From: Arthrobacter ramosus | GTDB taxonomy: Bacteria; Actinomycetota; Actinomycetes; Actinomycetales; Micrococcaceae | Assembly: GCF_039535095.1 (NCBI RefSeq) | Contig: NZ_BAAAWN010000001.1 | Span: 2,852,001-2,916,000 of the forward strand | DNA: 64,000 bases | Direction: 5' to 3' | Shown: piece after piece, positions 46,144 to 55,815 of the stretch | Numbering within the stretch: the stretch's first letter is position 1 | Layout: every line of letters begins with the position of its first letter | Program-made: the position numbers and the translations under genes | Notes under the pieces: generated by a model | Database searches by the model: none | What the model was told of the DNA's origin: nothing | The model's input: only the letters and a program-made list of their open reading frames with translations

Positions 46144-47333
46144 CGCCGGAGGCCCATCTTCCTGAGAATGGGAAGGATGTCGTCCTCCATGGTGTGCAGG
46201 CCCTTCTGTGGGTCCTCGAAGCACAGCAGGAGGCTCTCCAGGCCGGCCTCCTGGTGCAGGGCGCGCATCTTCTCCGCGATGGTCTCGGGGGATCCGACCA
46301 GCTGGGGCGAGGTGAAACCGAGCGAGTAGCTCTCGTAGAACTCCCGACCAAGCCCGGCGTACGGGTCGTCGTCCAGCTCCTGGGACTCTTGGTCCTTCCA
46401 CCGGTCGACGCCCTTGAGCTGCCGGGCGTACCCCAACAGTGCCTCGCGGTCGATCTCCGAACGCAGCTCCTCGAACTTCTCCTGCGCGAGCTCGTCCGTA
46501 GCTTCGGGAAGGACCCAACTCATCGTGGCGGCGCGGATGCTCCGGTTATACTTCCCGGCCAGAGAGTGAGCTTCGTCGACCTTGGCCCGGTAGCCCTCCA
46601 GGTCAGCGGCTAGGGTGAAAATCCAGTCGACATTGCGCGCCCCGAACGTCAGCCCCCGGGTCGACATGCCGGCGTTCATGAGGACGGGACGGGGCCGGCG
46701 AGTCGGCCGCGGCTCGACGACCGCGCCGTACGACTGGTAGTACTTCCCTTCGAAGTCGAACGGCTCCGGCTCGGTCCACAGGTACTTCATCAGCACTGTG
46801 AATTCCTCTGCCATCTCGTAGGCCTCGTCGTGGCTGATCGGGTCCAACCCGAACGCTGCCATTTCCTGCGCCTGGTAGCCGGACACAATGTTCAGGCCCC
46901 ACCGCCCGTTGGAGATGTGGTCGATGGTCGCACCGAACTTCGCAATGTGAAGCGGGTGGAACTTGAACGTGATGTGGCACGTCGAGAACAGTCCCATTCG
47001 ACTCGTGATCGGCGCCGTCGCTGCCGCCGAAGCGAGGAAGTCAAGTGCTGCCCCATTGAAGTCGGTCTCACCGCCGGACCCCACCCAGCGACCGAACGGC
47101 ACCTGGTAGTCGAACCCGATCGCTTCAGCCTGTTCAACCAGTCGGCGAGAATTCGGCCACTTCCAGAAATCGCGCTCGCGATCGTTGTTCCGAAGCGTTG
47201 CCTTGGACATCGTCATTCCGCCCCGGATGTTCCAGGCGAAGAATCCGAGCTCCAGGGGCTCCCCGGTCCGGGTTTCTGGCTGGCCGCCCGGGTCGACCGG
47301 CTCGTCGGTGAGCTCAATCTTTTTGCGAACCAT
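46140..47333 (-). CDS. LLM-class flavin-dependent monooxygenase (RutA/SfnG-like)
   Basis: 397 residues, AAGGAG before the ATG. Bacterial-luciferase-fold (TIM barrel) with the family text LGFFAWNIRGGMTM near residue 28, EAIGFDYQVPFGRW, TLDHIS-like TIDHISNGRWGLNIVSGY and YYQSYGAVVEPRPTRRPRP. These are characteristic of the RutA/SfnG/NtaA group, which uses reduced flavin and O2 for ring opening, desulfonation or N-dealkylation. With two reductases downstream it is a complete two-component oxygenase. The substrate is unknown; the HyuAB and CoA-ligase genes that follow should act on its product. Confidence 0.9.
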   Translation of the reverse strand: MVRKKIELTDEPVDPGGQPETRTGEPLELGFFAWNIRGGMTMSKATLRNNDRERDFWKWPNSRRLVEQAEAIGFDYQVPFGRWVGSGGETDFNGAALDFLASAAATAPITSRMGLFSTCHITFKFHPLHIAKFGATIDHISNGRWGLNIVSGYQAQEMAAFGLDPISHDEAYEMAEEFTVLMKYLWTEPEPFDFEGKYYQSYGAVVEPRPTRRPRPVLMNAGMSTRGLTFGARNVDWIFTLAADLEGYRAKVDEAHSLAGKYNRSIRAATMSWVLPEATDELAQEKFEELRSEIDREALLGYARQLKGVDRWKDQESQELDDDPYAGLGREFYESYSLGFTSPQLVGSPETIAEKMRALHQEAGLESLLLCFEDPQKGLHTMEDDILPILRKMGLRR

Positions 47334-47377
47334 TTCGTTAATCTCCTTCTAGTGAAATCAGTGTGGTGTTTGGATGA

Positions 47378-47815
47378 TTAGGCGGGTTGAGCGGAGCCGA
47401 CTGCGGCTGCCGCGGTCTGGGCGATTTGCTCGTCCTGTTCGAGAGTTCCGGCGCTGACCCCGACCGCCCCGATGACCTGGCCGTCAAGAGATATGGGGAC
47501 CCCGCCGGCGAGAGGGCAGATTCCCTTGATCGCCGAGATGCCGAACTCGAATACCTTGTCCTGGCGGGTGGCTTCAAACCACATGCCCGTGGGGAGGCGT
47601 GTTGCCGCGCTGGAGAAGGCCTTGTCCTGGGCAACCTGCACCATGGAGAGGAGGGACCCGTCCATCCGGTGGAATGCTTTGAGGACTCCGCTTTCGTCAA
47701 CGACGGCGACGACGGCTGCGACGCCGAGTCGCTGAGCCTCACGAATTGCGGACTCGATAACTTGCTGAGCGGCCGAATCACTGATGCTGAGCCGCGTTAC
47801 TGCTGGGCTACTCAT
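47378..47815 (-). CDS. GlcG/HbpS-family protein (DUF336)
   Basis: 145 residues of the GlcG/HbpS fold: AIREAQRLGVAAVVAVVDES near 24-43, KAFSSAATRLPTG, GVPISLDGQVIGAVGVSAG and EQDEQIAQTA. Members bind haem or small ligands and often sit in operons for glycolate, diols or aromatic compounds, with roles that are still unclear. AGGAG lies before the ATG. Found here between the alcohol dehydrogenase and the monooxygenase, in one direction. Confidence 0.88.
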   Translation of the reverse strand: MSSPAVTRLSISDSAAQQVIESAIREAQRLGVAAVVAVVDESGVLKAFHRMDGSLLSMVQVAQDKAFSSAATRLPTGMWFEATRQDKVFEFGISAIKGICPLAGGVPISLDGQVIGAVGVSAGTLEQDEQIAQTAAAAVGSAQPA

Positions 47816-47867
47816 TCTTGGAGCTCCTGTTTTCTGGCGTTAGATGTTGAATCGGATGGTCCGGATG

Positions 47868-48896
47868 TCACGGGACGAGTACGGCGCGGCCGACGACTCG
47901 CCCGTTTCGAAGGTCGTCGATTGCTGCCTCCACGTCGGAGAGCGCGTATCGCGTGTGAAGCGAGCGGAGCCCGCTTTTCTGGAAGCTCACGAGCTCTTTC
48001 AGCTCCGTGTACGTGCCGACCAGGTTCCCCACGATGGTGACTTCCTGAACGAGGGCGCGCACGATGTCGATCGACACGGGGTCGCTCGCCCCGACGAGCG
48101 AGATCGCCCCGCCCTTGCGGACGAAGTCGAGCAGGCTCACCGGGCCCGGGCCGATCCCGGCGAAGTCGATCACCGCGTCGGCCCCGCCACCGGTGGCTCC
48201 GGCGACCTCAGCGGCCATCGACTCCAGCGAGCCACTGAAGGACTGGTGTGCCCCGAGCTCCTCGGCGAGTGCGGCGCGAGCCGGATCGGTGTCGAGGCTG
48301 ATCACGGTGCAAGACGACATGCGCCGCAGCAACTGCACCCCGAAGTGGCCCACTCCGCCCACCCCGATCGCAACGATCGTCCCGTTGGGCTCGACGCTTG
48401 GCAGGAGTCGCTTGATGGCGTGGTACGCGGTGAGTCCCGCGTCCGCGTACCCCGCGAGCTCAAGAAGATCGGCCCCATCCTGGAGCGGGATCACCGCGCG
48501 TTCGCCGGTCACGACGTACTCGGCGAAGCCGCCCCACGTCTTGGCATCGACGCCCGGAAACCGACTGTCGGTGCAGTACATGTCGCGCCCCGCCCGACAT
48601 CCATCGCAGCGACCGCAGGTGACGAAGGGGTGCAGGAGCACAGCATCGCCTGGTGCCACCGTCGTAACGCTAGAACCCACTGCCTCAACCCATCCGACTG
48701 TCTCGTGCCCGGGGATGTAGGGGAACTGCGGCGCACCGTAGACGGACGCCAGTGCCCCGTCGATCGTGTCAAGATCCGTTCGACAAACGCCGGCCGCGGC
48801 CACCTTGACGACAACGTCAGTGGCGGAGCGGACCTGAGGGTCGTCGACCTCAACGACCTTGATCTCGCCGAACTCTGGAATTACTGCGCCTAGCAT
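47868..48896 (-). CDS. Zinc-dependent alcohol dehydrogenase
   Basis: 342 residues from the ATG at 48896 with GGAGG upstream; a longer frame is not used. MDR layout: catalytic-zinc Cys in GVCRTDLDTI near residue 37, GHETVGWVEAVG (His/Glu), structural-zinc cluster CGRCDGCRAGRDMYC near 90-104, and NAD loop GVGGVGHFGVQLL near 175. It oxidises an alcohol or reduces a ketone. First gene of the minus-strand catabolic operon, so it may produce the ketone that the HyuAB system would carboxylate. Confidence 0.9.
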   Translation of the reverse strand: MLGAVIPEFGEIKVVEVDDPQVRSATDVVVKVAAAGVCRTDLDTIDGALASVYGAPQFPYIPGHETVGWVEAVGSSVTTVAPGDAVLLHPFVTCGRCDGCRAGRDMYCTDSRFPGVDAKTWGGFAEYVVTGERAVIPLQDGADLLELAGYADAGLTAYHAIKRLLPSVEPNGTIVAIGVGGVGHFGVQLLRRMSSCTVISLDTDPARAALAEELGAHQSFSGSLESMAAEVAGATGGGADAVIDFAGIGPGPVSLLDFVRKGGAISLVGASDPVSIDIVRALVQEVTIVGNLVGTYTELKELVSFQKSGLRSLHTRYALSDVEAAIDDLRNGRVVGRAVLVP

Positions 48897-49473
48897 CTGG
48901 ACCTCCGAATCTGATTTCTTCAAGTGAACTCCCGGAGAGACCTGGATCACAAGAGCTGTACGATATCCATTTGGACTCCACTGAGACCATATCGGTCTTG
49001 CTGCGTGGCGTTTCGACGCCCCTCTCGCGGCGCCGGGACCCCTTCCCGCCAGCGCGGCAACCAAAGTTCGCCGAGCGTGAAAGCTTCGGTGCGGCGGTTC
49101 CCGTTGCCGAGAATATTGCCCTCGAGCGATACTTCGTCTGAAGTGCGACGTGCCGTCCCGCCACCTGCCGATGCGGCTTGCCGGGGCCGCCTGCGGCGTC
49201 GCAATCTTGCCAGCCGTCCTCGGCCTGGCAAGACACGCTCAATATTGAACCTGTTGCAATTGATATCGCGCAGATGTTGCATCGCAGTCGCTGCAGGGCC
49301 GATGCTCGTTGGTAAGGCATGAAGCTCTAACGCGGCTGGGGGCTGCCGACAGAGGCCTTCGCAGCAGTCGGCAAACTGCTCCGCGGCAGCCCGATGACCC
49401 GGGCATGTTCGCCCGATACCGGGGTCAGGCCGAAAGAGCGTGCCGATGCCAATGCTCGAAACTGGAGGTCTTG
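48897..49473. other. Divergent promoter region between ADH and GMC genes
   Basis: About 580 bases. The last ~200 carry AT-rich stretches near 49235-49275 (CTCAATATTGAACCTGTTGC). No coding frame resembles a family. The promoter of the long minus-strand operon should lie here, within about 100 bases of 48896. Confidence 0.45.
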
Positions 49474-50987
49474 ATGGAAGCGTTCGACTACATCGTCGTC
49501 GGGGCTGGTTCTGCTGGTTGCTTGGTGGCCGAGCGGCTGTCCGCTGACGGCAGTACTCGGTTCTGCTCCTCGAGGCCGGGAGCGAGGACTCGAACCCTCT
49601 GATCTCCGACCCTCGCCGCTGGACCGAGCTCCTCGGGAGTGAAGTGGACTGGGGATACGTGACTGAACCGCAGAGCAACGCGGACGGTCGTCGCATCCGC
49701 TGGCCCCGCGGCCGTGTTCTGGGCGGGAGCAGCTCAATCAACGCCATGGTCCACATGCGAGGGTGCCGCGTCGACTACGACAGCTGGGCGCGCTCGGGCT
49801 GCCTCGGTTGGGATTACGACGCCGTCCTCCCAGCGTTCGTTGCGATCGAGGACTTCGCAGCCGGCGATCCCGGGTACCACGGATCTGGCGGCCGCCTTTC
49901 TTTGACGATTCCGGAGTCGGTCAACCCCTTGTCAGAGGCAGTCCTTGAGGCAGCTCTGGACCTGGGCTTCCCCTTCAACTCCGACTTCAACGGCAAGGAC
50001 GTCAACGGGGCAGGTTGGAACCAGCTCGCCATCTCAAAAGGCACGCGGGTTAGCTCGGCCGTCGCGTTCCTCCGACCTGCGATCGGCCGTCCGAATCTCA
50101 CCGTGCGCACATCAGCCCAGGTCACCCGGCTTGTCGTCGAAGCCGGGCGGGTGCGCGCCATAGAGTACGTGAACGGGAATCGGACGCGACTCGCTGCCGT
50201 GCGTGCCGAGGCAGTGCTTTGCGCTGGTGTGATCGAGTCTCCCAAGCTCCTGATGCTTTCAGGGATCGGGCCCGTGGCCCAGCTCGAATCGCACGGGATA
50301 CCGGTGGCCGTGGAGTCTCCCGAGGTTGGCGCAAACCTACACGATCACCCTGGCATCGGGGTCACCTTCACGGCCAAGCGACCGATCCCGCCGGCCGTCA
50401 ACCAGGGCAGCGAGTTCGCCATGTTTGCGTGCTTGGACGAAGCGGCGCCGAAGCCGCAAGTGCAGTTTGGAGTCACTCACATGCCGTACGTCGCTGAGGG
50501 ATTCTCGGCTCCCCCTAATTCCTTCACCTTCTACCCGTCTTGGACGACCCCGGAGAGCCGAGGCAGCGTGTCCCTGAGGTCGGCGTCGCCCACGGACCCG
50601 CCCCTGATCGACCCCCAGTACCTGGCTGCAGGGTCGGATCTGGACGGATTGGTCGGCGCGATCGGGCTCTCCCGGGAACTGGCCCGCGGCCAAGGACTTA
50701 GAGACTGGACTGGCGTCGAGGTCGTTCCAGGTCCGGATGTCCGCGACCGAGACGCGTTGCGCCGGTACGTCCGAAAGGCTATGGACACGTGGTTCCACGC
50801 GGTTGGGACTTGCCGCATGGGCAGCGATGATTCGGCGGTTGTCGACCCGACGTTGCGCGTGCGAGGCGTGGACAACCTGCGGGTCGCCGACGCTTCTGTG
50901 ATGCCGACGGTCCCGGTCGCGAATACCAATGCGCCGACTTTGATGATCGCCCAGCGCTGCAGCGAGTTCATGCTCGGGCAGGCGTGA
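49474..50987 (+). pseudogene. GMC-family FAD oxidoreductase with a single-base frameshift
   Basis: The ATG at 49474 (GGAGG upstream) opens the FAD-binding fold FDYIVVGAGSAGCLVAERL. At ADGSTR the frame is lost; one base over it resumes as VLLLEAGSEDSNPLISD, the family's next strand, and continues intact through GRVLGGSSSINAMVHMRG to the active-site His in FHAVGTCRMGSDDS and the closing PTVPVANTNAPTLMIA. One G inserted after CGG at 49558-49560 restores a full 504-residue alcohol/choline-dehydrogenase-like enzyme. It is divergent from the ADH operon, whose ADH it may complement. Confidence 0.85.
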
Positions 50988-50993
50988 CGCCTG
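50979..50993. terminator. Small dyad overlapping the GMC stop
   Basis: CAGGCG-TGA-CGCCTG is a perfect 6-bp-arm hairpin whose loop is the GMC stop codon; GGCTTTG follows. It lies between convergent GMC and LysR genes and could terminate both. Confidence 0.3.
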
Positions 50994-51038
50994 GCTTTGC
51001 GCGCCACTGATCTCACGCGATGACTGCGCGACGGGCGG

Positions 51039-51929
51039 TCAGAGCGATTCGAAGTCCGGGTCGGTGACGAGGGTTATCAGCCGGTTCACGAGTGGCGCGA
51101 CTCGGCGGCGGGGCCGCACAACCGAGAACCTGATCGTCGGTACAGGCGGCTCGATCTCGGCGAAGACAACGCCCCTGGCCCCCATTACCTCATCACATTC
51201 CGGGAGCACGCTGACCCCGAAGCCGGCCCCAACCATGTGAATGATCGTATGACTCTGCGCACCGACGAAGGTCAGGCGAGGGATGAAGCCTGCTTGGTGG
51301 CATGCCATCGAGATGAAGTCCTCGACGTGTGAGTCCGGGGCGCGATGGAAGCTGATGACAGTCTCGGAGGCGAGGTCGCTGAGCCGAACTCGTCCGCTGC
51401 CAGCGAGCGGGTGGTCGGAGGGCAGCACCGCCTTCAGGGGCACCTCCGCGATGTCAAGCACCTGCAGGTCGTCGTAATTGAGCCTTGCCATCGTGAAGCC
51501 GACGTCGATGTCCGCACTTTGGAGGGCGGCGACTTGGTCGGCTACGGGCATCTGCGTCGCCGTGACCTGAGCGTTCGGGTAGCGAGCCCGGAATGCCTTG
51601 AGCCTGGACCCGAGACCCCAGTTCATCACCGAAGCCACGAACCCGATACGGACCCGGCCCGCCTCCCCCAGCCGCAGCGCCTCCGCGACGTGCTGCAGGT
51701 GGTCGGTCTGGCCGATGACGTCACGTGAGACTTCGAGCAGGATTCGGCCGCTCTCGGTCAATTCGACTTGGCGGCTTGACCTCTCGAAGAGCTGGACGCC
51801 CAGAGCACGCTCGAGCCGCATGATCTGCTGGCTCAAAGGCGGCTGCGCCATATTGAGCGCCTTAGCCGCGCGACCAAAGTGCAGATGCTCTGCGACGGCG
51901 ACGAAGTACCGCAGCTGGCGAAGTTCCAT
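51039..51929 (-). CDS. LysR-family transcriptional regulator
   Basis: 296 residues from the ATG at 51929 (a TTG one codon earlier is possible). HTH LRYFVAVAEHLHFGRAAKAL then MAQPPLSQQIMRLERALG; effector domain from RVRIGFVASVMNWGLGSRL. Complete and well kept. It converges on the GMC gene and lies near the Tag gene, so its target may be the GMC gene, the ADH operon start at 48896 or the crotonase set at 53-55 kb; position alone does not decide. Confidence 0.9.
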   Translation of the reverse strand: MELRQLRYFVAVAEHLHFGRAAKALNMAQPPLSQQIMRLERALGVQLFERSSRQVELTESGRILLEVSRDVIGQTDHLQHVAEALRLGEAGRVRIGFVASVMNWGLGSRLKAFRARYPNAQVTATQMPVADQVAALQSADIDVGFTMARLNYDDLQVLDIAEVPLKAVLPSDHPLAGSGRVRLSDLASETVISFHRAPDSHVEDFISMACHQAGFIPRLTFVGAQSHTIIHMVGAGFGVSVLPECDEVMGARGVVFAEIEPPVPTIRFSVVRPRRRVAPLVNRLITLVTDPDFESL

Positions 51930-52165
51930 CAATCAAGACTACGAGAGTGTCTACGAAGCGTCAACTGATATCGAAATGCTCTGAACCTTGACAGTCTTGT
52001 CCGACAAGTCGCGGCGTCGTCCACAGATCACGTGAACGAGGGATTCGGTAGAGGTAAGCTTCTGGACGACGGCAGGCGCGGCTTTCCGTTGGGCCGGCGG
52101 AAGACCCGGTATTGGAGCGTCGACGCCGTTCTAGAATGGGCCGACCGGAAACGAGTGGATTGGGC

Positions 52166-52807
52166 ATGGCACACCTTGTCGGCATTGACGTGACCGTTGG
52201 CGCGGACGGCATACCTCGCTGTGGTTGGGCGGGCGATTCTGAGGGCGGACTCGCTCGCTACCATGACGAGGTTTGGGGTACGAGAACCTACGATGAGTCT
52301 GCGTTGTTCGAAGCGCTCACGTTGGGTGTCTTCCAGAGCGGTCTGAGCTGGCGGGTCGTGTTCAGCAAACGGGATGGGTTCCGACAGGCGTTCAAAGGCT
52401 TCGACGTGGCGCGTGTCGCGGCGTTCACGCAACCTGAGATCGAGCGTCTGGCAGAGGACCAAAGCATCATCCGCAACCGTGGCAAGATCCGGGCGACTGT
52501 CGACAACGCCCGCGTCATGATCTCGGCCTCGCCCCAACTGCCGGTGCTTGTTCGGCGCTATGCGAGCTCGCGCAAGCGCGCTCCCCTCCACCTGTCCGAC
52601 CTCCCCACTGCCACCCCCCAGGCGGAGGCGCTGACGGCGGAGCTGAAGTCGCAGGGCTACCGCTACGTAGGGCCGACCAGCGTCTACGCGTTCATGCAGA
52701 ACGTCGGGGTGGTCAACGACCACCTCCACGGGTGCTTCCGAGCTTCGGACTACAGGTCCGGAGGCCACGACCTCAGCGGCGGCCACACAACTTCAGACAA
52801 GCTGTAG
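52166..52807 (+). CDS. tag: DNA-3-methyladenine glycosylase I
   Basis: 213 residues from the ATG at 52166 (upstream in-frame starts are possible and no strong ribosome site helps). Tag-family landmarks: CGWAGDSEGGLARYHDEVWG near residues 18-37, ALTLGVFQSGLSWRVVFSKRD with the Trp/Glu-pocket region, IIRNRGKIRATVDNA, and YRYVGPTSVYAFMQNVGVVNDH near the C-terminus with the zinc-ligand His. It removes 3-methyladenine from DNA and is a housekeeping gene out of place among catabolic genes. Confidence 0.92.
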   Translation: MAHLVGIDVTVGADGIPRCGWAGDSEGGLARYHDEVWGTRTYDESALFEALTLGVFQSGLSWRVVFSKRDGFRQAFKGFDVARVAAFTQPEIERLAEDQSIIRNRGKIRATVDNARVMISASPQLPVLVRRYASSRKRAPLHLSDLPTATPQAEALTAELKSQGYRYVGPTSVYAFMQNVGVVNDHLHGCFRASDYRSGGHDLSGGHTTSDKL

Positions 52808-52950
52808 GAGGCCCTGCCCCAAAGGCTGCGAACCTCCTGCCTTTGGCTACCGGGTCGGTAGACCGGACCGGTGAGGGCTGGCGCTTACATATCAGCAACC
52901 CAAGCGATGAGTGTGCGTCGGAAGGGCCACGCCCGCAGGCGTGACGCATG

Positions 52951-53724
52951 TCAGCGGCCGTTGAAGACTGCGTGCCCAGGGCCGTCTTGCTGAAGGCTCA
53001 CGATGCCGTTCTGCAGGTCCTCACTCTGCATCACTCCCGGTCCCAGGTCCTTGCTGACCTGGTCGGCCGCGGTCACTCCACCGGAACGCCAGGTGTGGAG
53101 AAGTTGTTTGGTCGTCGCGTAAGCGCGAGTGGGTCCGTGCGCGAGTGCCTCCGCGAAATCACGGCCCTCCGTGGCCAGGCGATCCTTTGACAGCACCCGG
53201 TTGATGAGCCCCCACGATGCGAGGGTCTCGGGCGGGAAGATTGCCGCGGTCAAGACCATCTCCGCAGCCCGCGTTACACCGATCCGCGACGCGATGCGCT
53301 GCGTGCCCCCGGCATACGGGATGCCGCCCGCAACCGCCTCAATCTGTCCAATCTGACTGCCCTCGGCAGCCCAGATCAGGTCACAGGCGAGACACAGCTC
53401 AAGGGCGCCGGCGTAGCACTGACCCTGGATAAGGGCCAGGGTAGGGAACGGCAGGTTCTCCAGAGAATGGATCAGCCGCAGCACCATGGCCTGAAGGGCG
53501 ACGGCCTGGACCTCGCCAATGCCCACGAAGATCGACACGTCCGCGCCCGCCGAGAAGTCGTCGCCTTCGGCCCTAAGGAGCAGAGCGCGAGCGTCGCTCC
53601 CCGCCGCTTGTTCGATCGAGGAAGTAATATCCCGAAGCAGCTCGGAGCTGAACAAGTTCGACGGAGGACTGTCGATGACGATCTCACCGAGCTGGTCGTG
53701 TTGCGTAAACGTTGCGAACGACAT
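52951..53724 (-). CDS. Enoyl-CoA hydratase/isomerase family protein
   Basis: 257 residues from the ATG at 53724, AGGAGG upstream. Crotonase segments FSAGADVSIFVG and GQCYAGALELCLACDLIWAA, Glu of ALEL, then IGQIEAVAGGIPYAGGTQR with a Glu in the second catalytic position. The AGALE loop, in place of GGG.E, is seen in isomerase- and hydrolase-like members. Third of three tandem crotonase genes; ten bases separate it from the previous one. Confidence 0.85.
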   Translation of the reverse strand: MSFATFTQHDQLGEIVIDSPPSNLFSSELLRDITSSIEQAAGSDARALLLRAEGDDFSAGADVSIFVGIGEVQAVALQAMVLRLIHSLENLPFPTLALIQGQCYAGALELCLACDLIWAAEGSQIGQIEAVAGGIPYAGGTQRIASRIGVTRAAEMVLTAAIFPPETLASWGLINRVLSKDRLATEGRDFAEALAHGPTRAYATTKQLLHTWRSGGVTAADQVSKDLGPGVMQSEDLQNGIVSLQQDGPGHAVFNGR

Positions 53725-53734
53725 TCCGCACCTC

Positions 53735-54565
53735 CTAATGGCCCGAGTACTCGGGATAGTTCTTAGAGTTCTCGGATTCGAACCAGTCGCGTCGAGCCGC
53801 AGGATCAACGCTCAAGAAGTCGTTCAGCGCGACCTTCGCGTCGTCGGACTGCACGACCTCGGTCCAGTTCATGTTCTCGACCTCAAAGGCCGCTTGCAAG
53901 CTTGAATCCGCGCCGAGGTAGAGAGACCTCTTGGCGTTCGCCACGGCCATCGGGGGCAGACAGGCCAGCTCCTCAGCGAGGGACAGGGCGCGGGCAGGCG
54001 CGTCATCGACCAGCTCATGTATGAGTCCGAGCTCCAGGGCGACCTCGGGCCTCACGATGCGTCCGCGAAGCACCCAGTCGAGCGCCCGAGCCAAGCCAAC
54101 GAGTCGCGTCACCCTCTGTGTTCCGCCGGCGCCGGGGACGACGCCGGCGCGGACCTCGGGATTCCCGTAGCGGTAGTCTCCTCGCTCTCCGATCCGCAAG
54201 TCGCAGGCCAGGGTCAGTTCGAATCCGCCTCCCATGGCGTCTCCGTTCATCGCCGCAATGACGACCTTCGGCAAGGCCGTCATGCGGTCGAAGATCACCT
54301 TGTACCCGCGCACGAGTGCGCCGGCGTAGCGCGAGGCGGCGGGGTCGCTCGCCAGGCCAGCCAGCTCCTCAACGCTGTATTGCGTGAAGAAGCCTGCGTC
54401 CTCTGGCCGAGATTGGATGATGACGGCCCGGATCGACGGCTCGCGCCAGTCGTCGACCAGCTGCTCGAGTTCGTCAATCACCGCCTTGTCGAGGTAGTTG
54501 TATGGCGGGTTCGAGAACGTAGCGATCTCGACGGCGCCTCGACGTTCGGTGGACCAGAACTGCAT
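53735..54565 (-). CDS. Enoyl-CoA hydratase
   Basis: 276 residues. Canonical crotonase sites: NGDAMGGGFELTLACDLRI with Glu, YGNPEVRAGVVPGAGGTQRV with the second Glu. The stretch GFFTQYSVEELAGL replaces the usual A-G-AD-L oxyanion strand. Middle gene of the tandem set. A standard 2-enoyl-CoA hydratase is the best call. Confidence 0.88.
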   Translation of the reverse strand: MQFWSTERRGAVEIATFSNPPYNYLDKAVIDELEQLVDDWREPSIRAVIIQSRPEDAGFFTQYSVEELAGLASDPAASRYAGALVRGYKVIFDRMTALPKVVIAAMNGDAMGGGFELTLACDLRIGERGDYRYGNPEVRAGVVPGAGGTQRVTRLVGLARALDWVLRGRIVRPEVALELGLIHELVDDAPARALSLAEELACLPPMAVANAKRSLYLGADSSLQAAFEVENMNWTEVVQSDDAKVALNDFLSVDPAARRDWFESENSKNYPEYSGH

Positions 54566-54609
54566 TGGCTTGCCCCTTTCGCTGCTCGGAGGTCAGGACG
54601 GTATTGACG

Positions 54610-55398
54610 TTAGAACGTGGGTGGGCGCTTCTCCCGGTGGGAGGCCAGTCCCTCGAGCACCTCGGGGCCTCCGAAGCCGTAGAACTCCAGACCAAGGGAG
54701 GCATCGAAGAGCGGCATGGCCTGCCGGTACCAACCGTTCAAGGCCTGCTTGGTCCACCGCTGCGCCGTGGGTGCGCCTGCGGCGAGGGCCTCGGCGATCT
54801 CGAGTGCGCGAGCCTGGACTTGCTCGTCGTCCACACACAGCGAGACCATGCCGATCCGCTCGGCCTCCTCGCCGGTCAGAACCTCGTTCATGAGGAGATA
54901 GTACTTCGCCTTGGCCATGCCGCACATCAGTGGCCACACGAGGGCCGCGTGGTCGCCGGCGGCCACACCCAAGCGCACATGCCCGTCGATGATCTTGGCG
55001 CGGCGCCCGGCTACCGAGATATCAGCAAGCATTGCCACGACGAGCCCGGCCCCGACGGCGGGTCCGTTGATGGCCGAGACCACGGGCACCGAGCACTCGA
55101 CCATGTTGCGGACCAGATCGCGCGCCTCCCGCATCCCTTGGGTGCGCGCGCGCCAGTCCTCGGTCATCGCTTCGATCATGTCGAAGCTGCCTCCTGCCGA
55201 GAATGCCCGCTCCCCGGCGCCTCGGACCAGCACGGCGCGCACTGATTCGTCCTTGTCGATGACAGGCCAGATGTCAGCGAGGTCGCGGTGCATCTGAGGG
55301 CTTACGGCGTTCAGATCTGGACCGTCGATCATGATGCGCAACACGCCGTCTGAGACTCGATCGATGGCCAGGCTCTGAAACTGTCCGTAGTCGCTCAC
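54610..55398 (-). CDS. Crotonase-fold protein with altered active site
   Basis: 262 residues from GTG 55398, AAAGGAG six bases upstream; the frame is open to 55641 but that part belongs to a dead gene. [13 protein letters not shown] gives the first oxyanion strand. The second, [19 protein letters not shown], lacks the Glu of GGG.E, and the next segment [19 protein letters not shown] lacks the second Glu, having His and Asp. It therefore probably is not a simple hydratase; isomerase, ring-hydrolase or decarboxylase activity fits this subgroup better. First gene of the three. Confidence 0.82.
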   Translation of the reverse strand: MSDYGQFQSLAIDRVSDGVLRIMIDGPDLNAVSPQMHRDLADIWPVIDKDESVRAVLVRGAGERAFSAGGSFDMIEAMTEDWRARTQGMREARDLVRNMVECSVPVVSAINGPAVGAGLVVAMLADISVAGRRAKIIDGHVRLGVAAGDHAALVWPLMCGMAKAKYYLLMNEVLTGEEAERIGMVSLCVDDEQVQARALEIAEALAAGAPTAQRWTKQALNGWYRQAMPLFDASLGLEFYGFGGPEVLEGLASHREKRPPTF

Positions 55399-55444
55399 TG
55401 TTGCTCCTTTCGTGGCGCCGTCCGGGCGCCGAACTTGGTCGAAC

Positions 55445-55641
55445 TCAGTCGTGGTCGACCCGGTGACACGTATCGGTCGGATCGGTGTTACCCCCTGAAT
55501 GCCGCACCAGTTGCTTCGCGATGATGAGCTTCTGGATCTCGATCGTGCCTTCATGGAGCCGGAAGAGGGGGCCGAGACCACATCCTTGCGCACAAGCGTC
55601 CGGACCGCGTCGAGGATGGCCCCAAACTCGCTTGCCTCCAT
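55445..55641 (-). pseudogene. Acyl-CoA dehydrogenase reduced to its two ends
   Basis: From the ATG at 55641 the text [17 protein letters not shown] is an acyl-CoA-dehydrogenase N-terminus. A few codons later, in another frame, [20 protein letters not shown] is the conserved C-terminus with its RxHEGT.EIQ motif. About 300 intervening residues, including FAD and catalytic sites, are gone. The junction is near 55560. It sits just upstream of the crotonase genes, so a beta-oxidation operon lost its first enzyme. Confidence 0.75.
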
Positions 55642-55815
55642 GTCGAAGCCTTCCTAAGCGTGCACGGGCGACCTTGTACGGGCTGTCGGTTCGCCCCTCG
55701 ATGCGGCCGCTGACGGAACCGACGGCTACTTGCTTGAGCATCCCGTACACGGCCGTCGCGCGTCCAATACCTAATCCTTGAAGTATCGATATTCTCGGAG
55801 TATTGATGCATCAGT

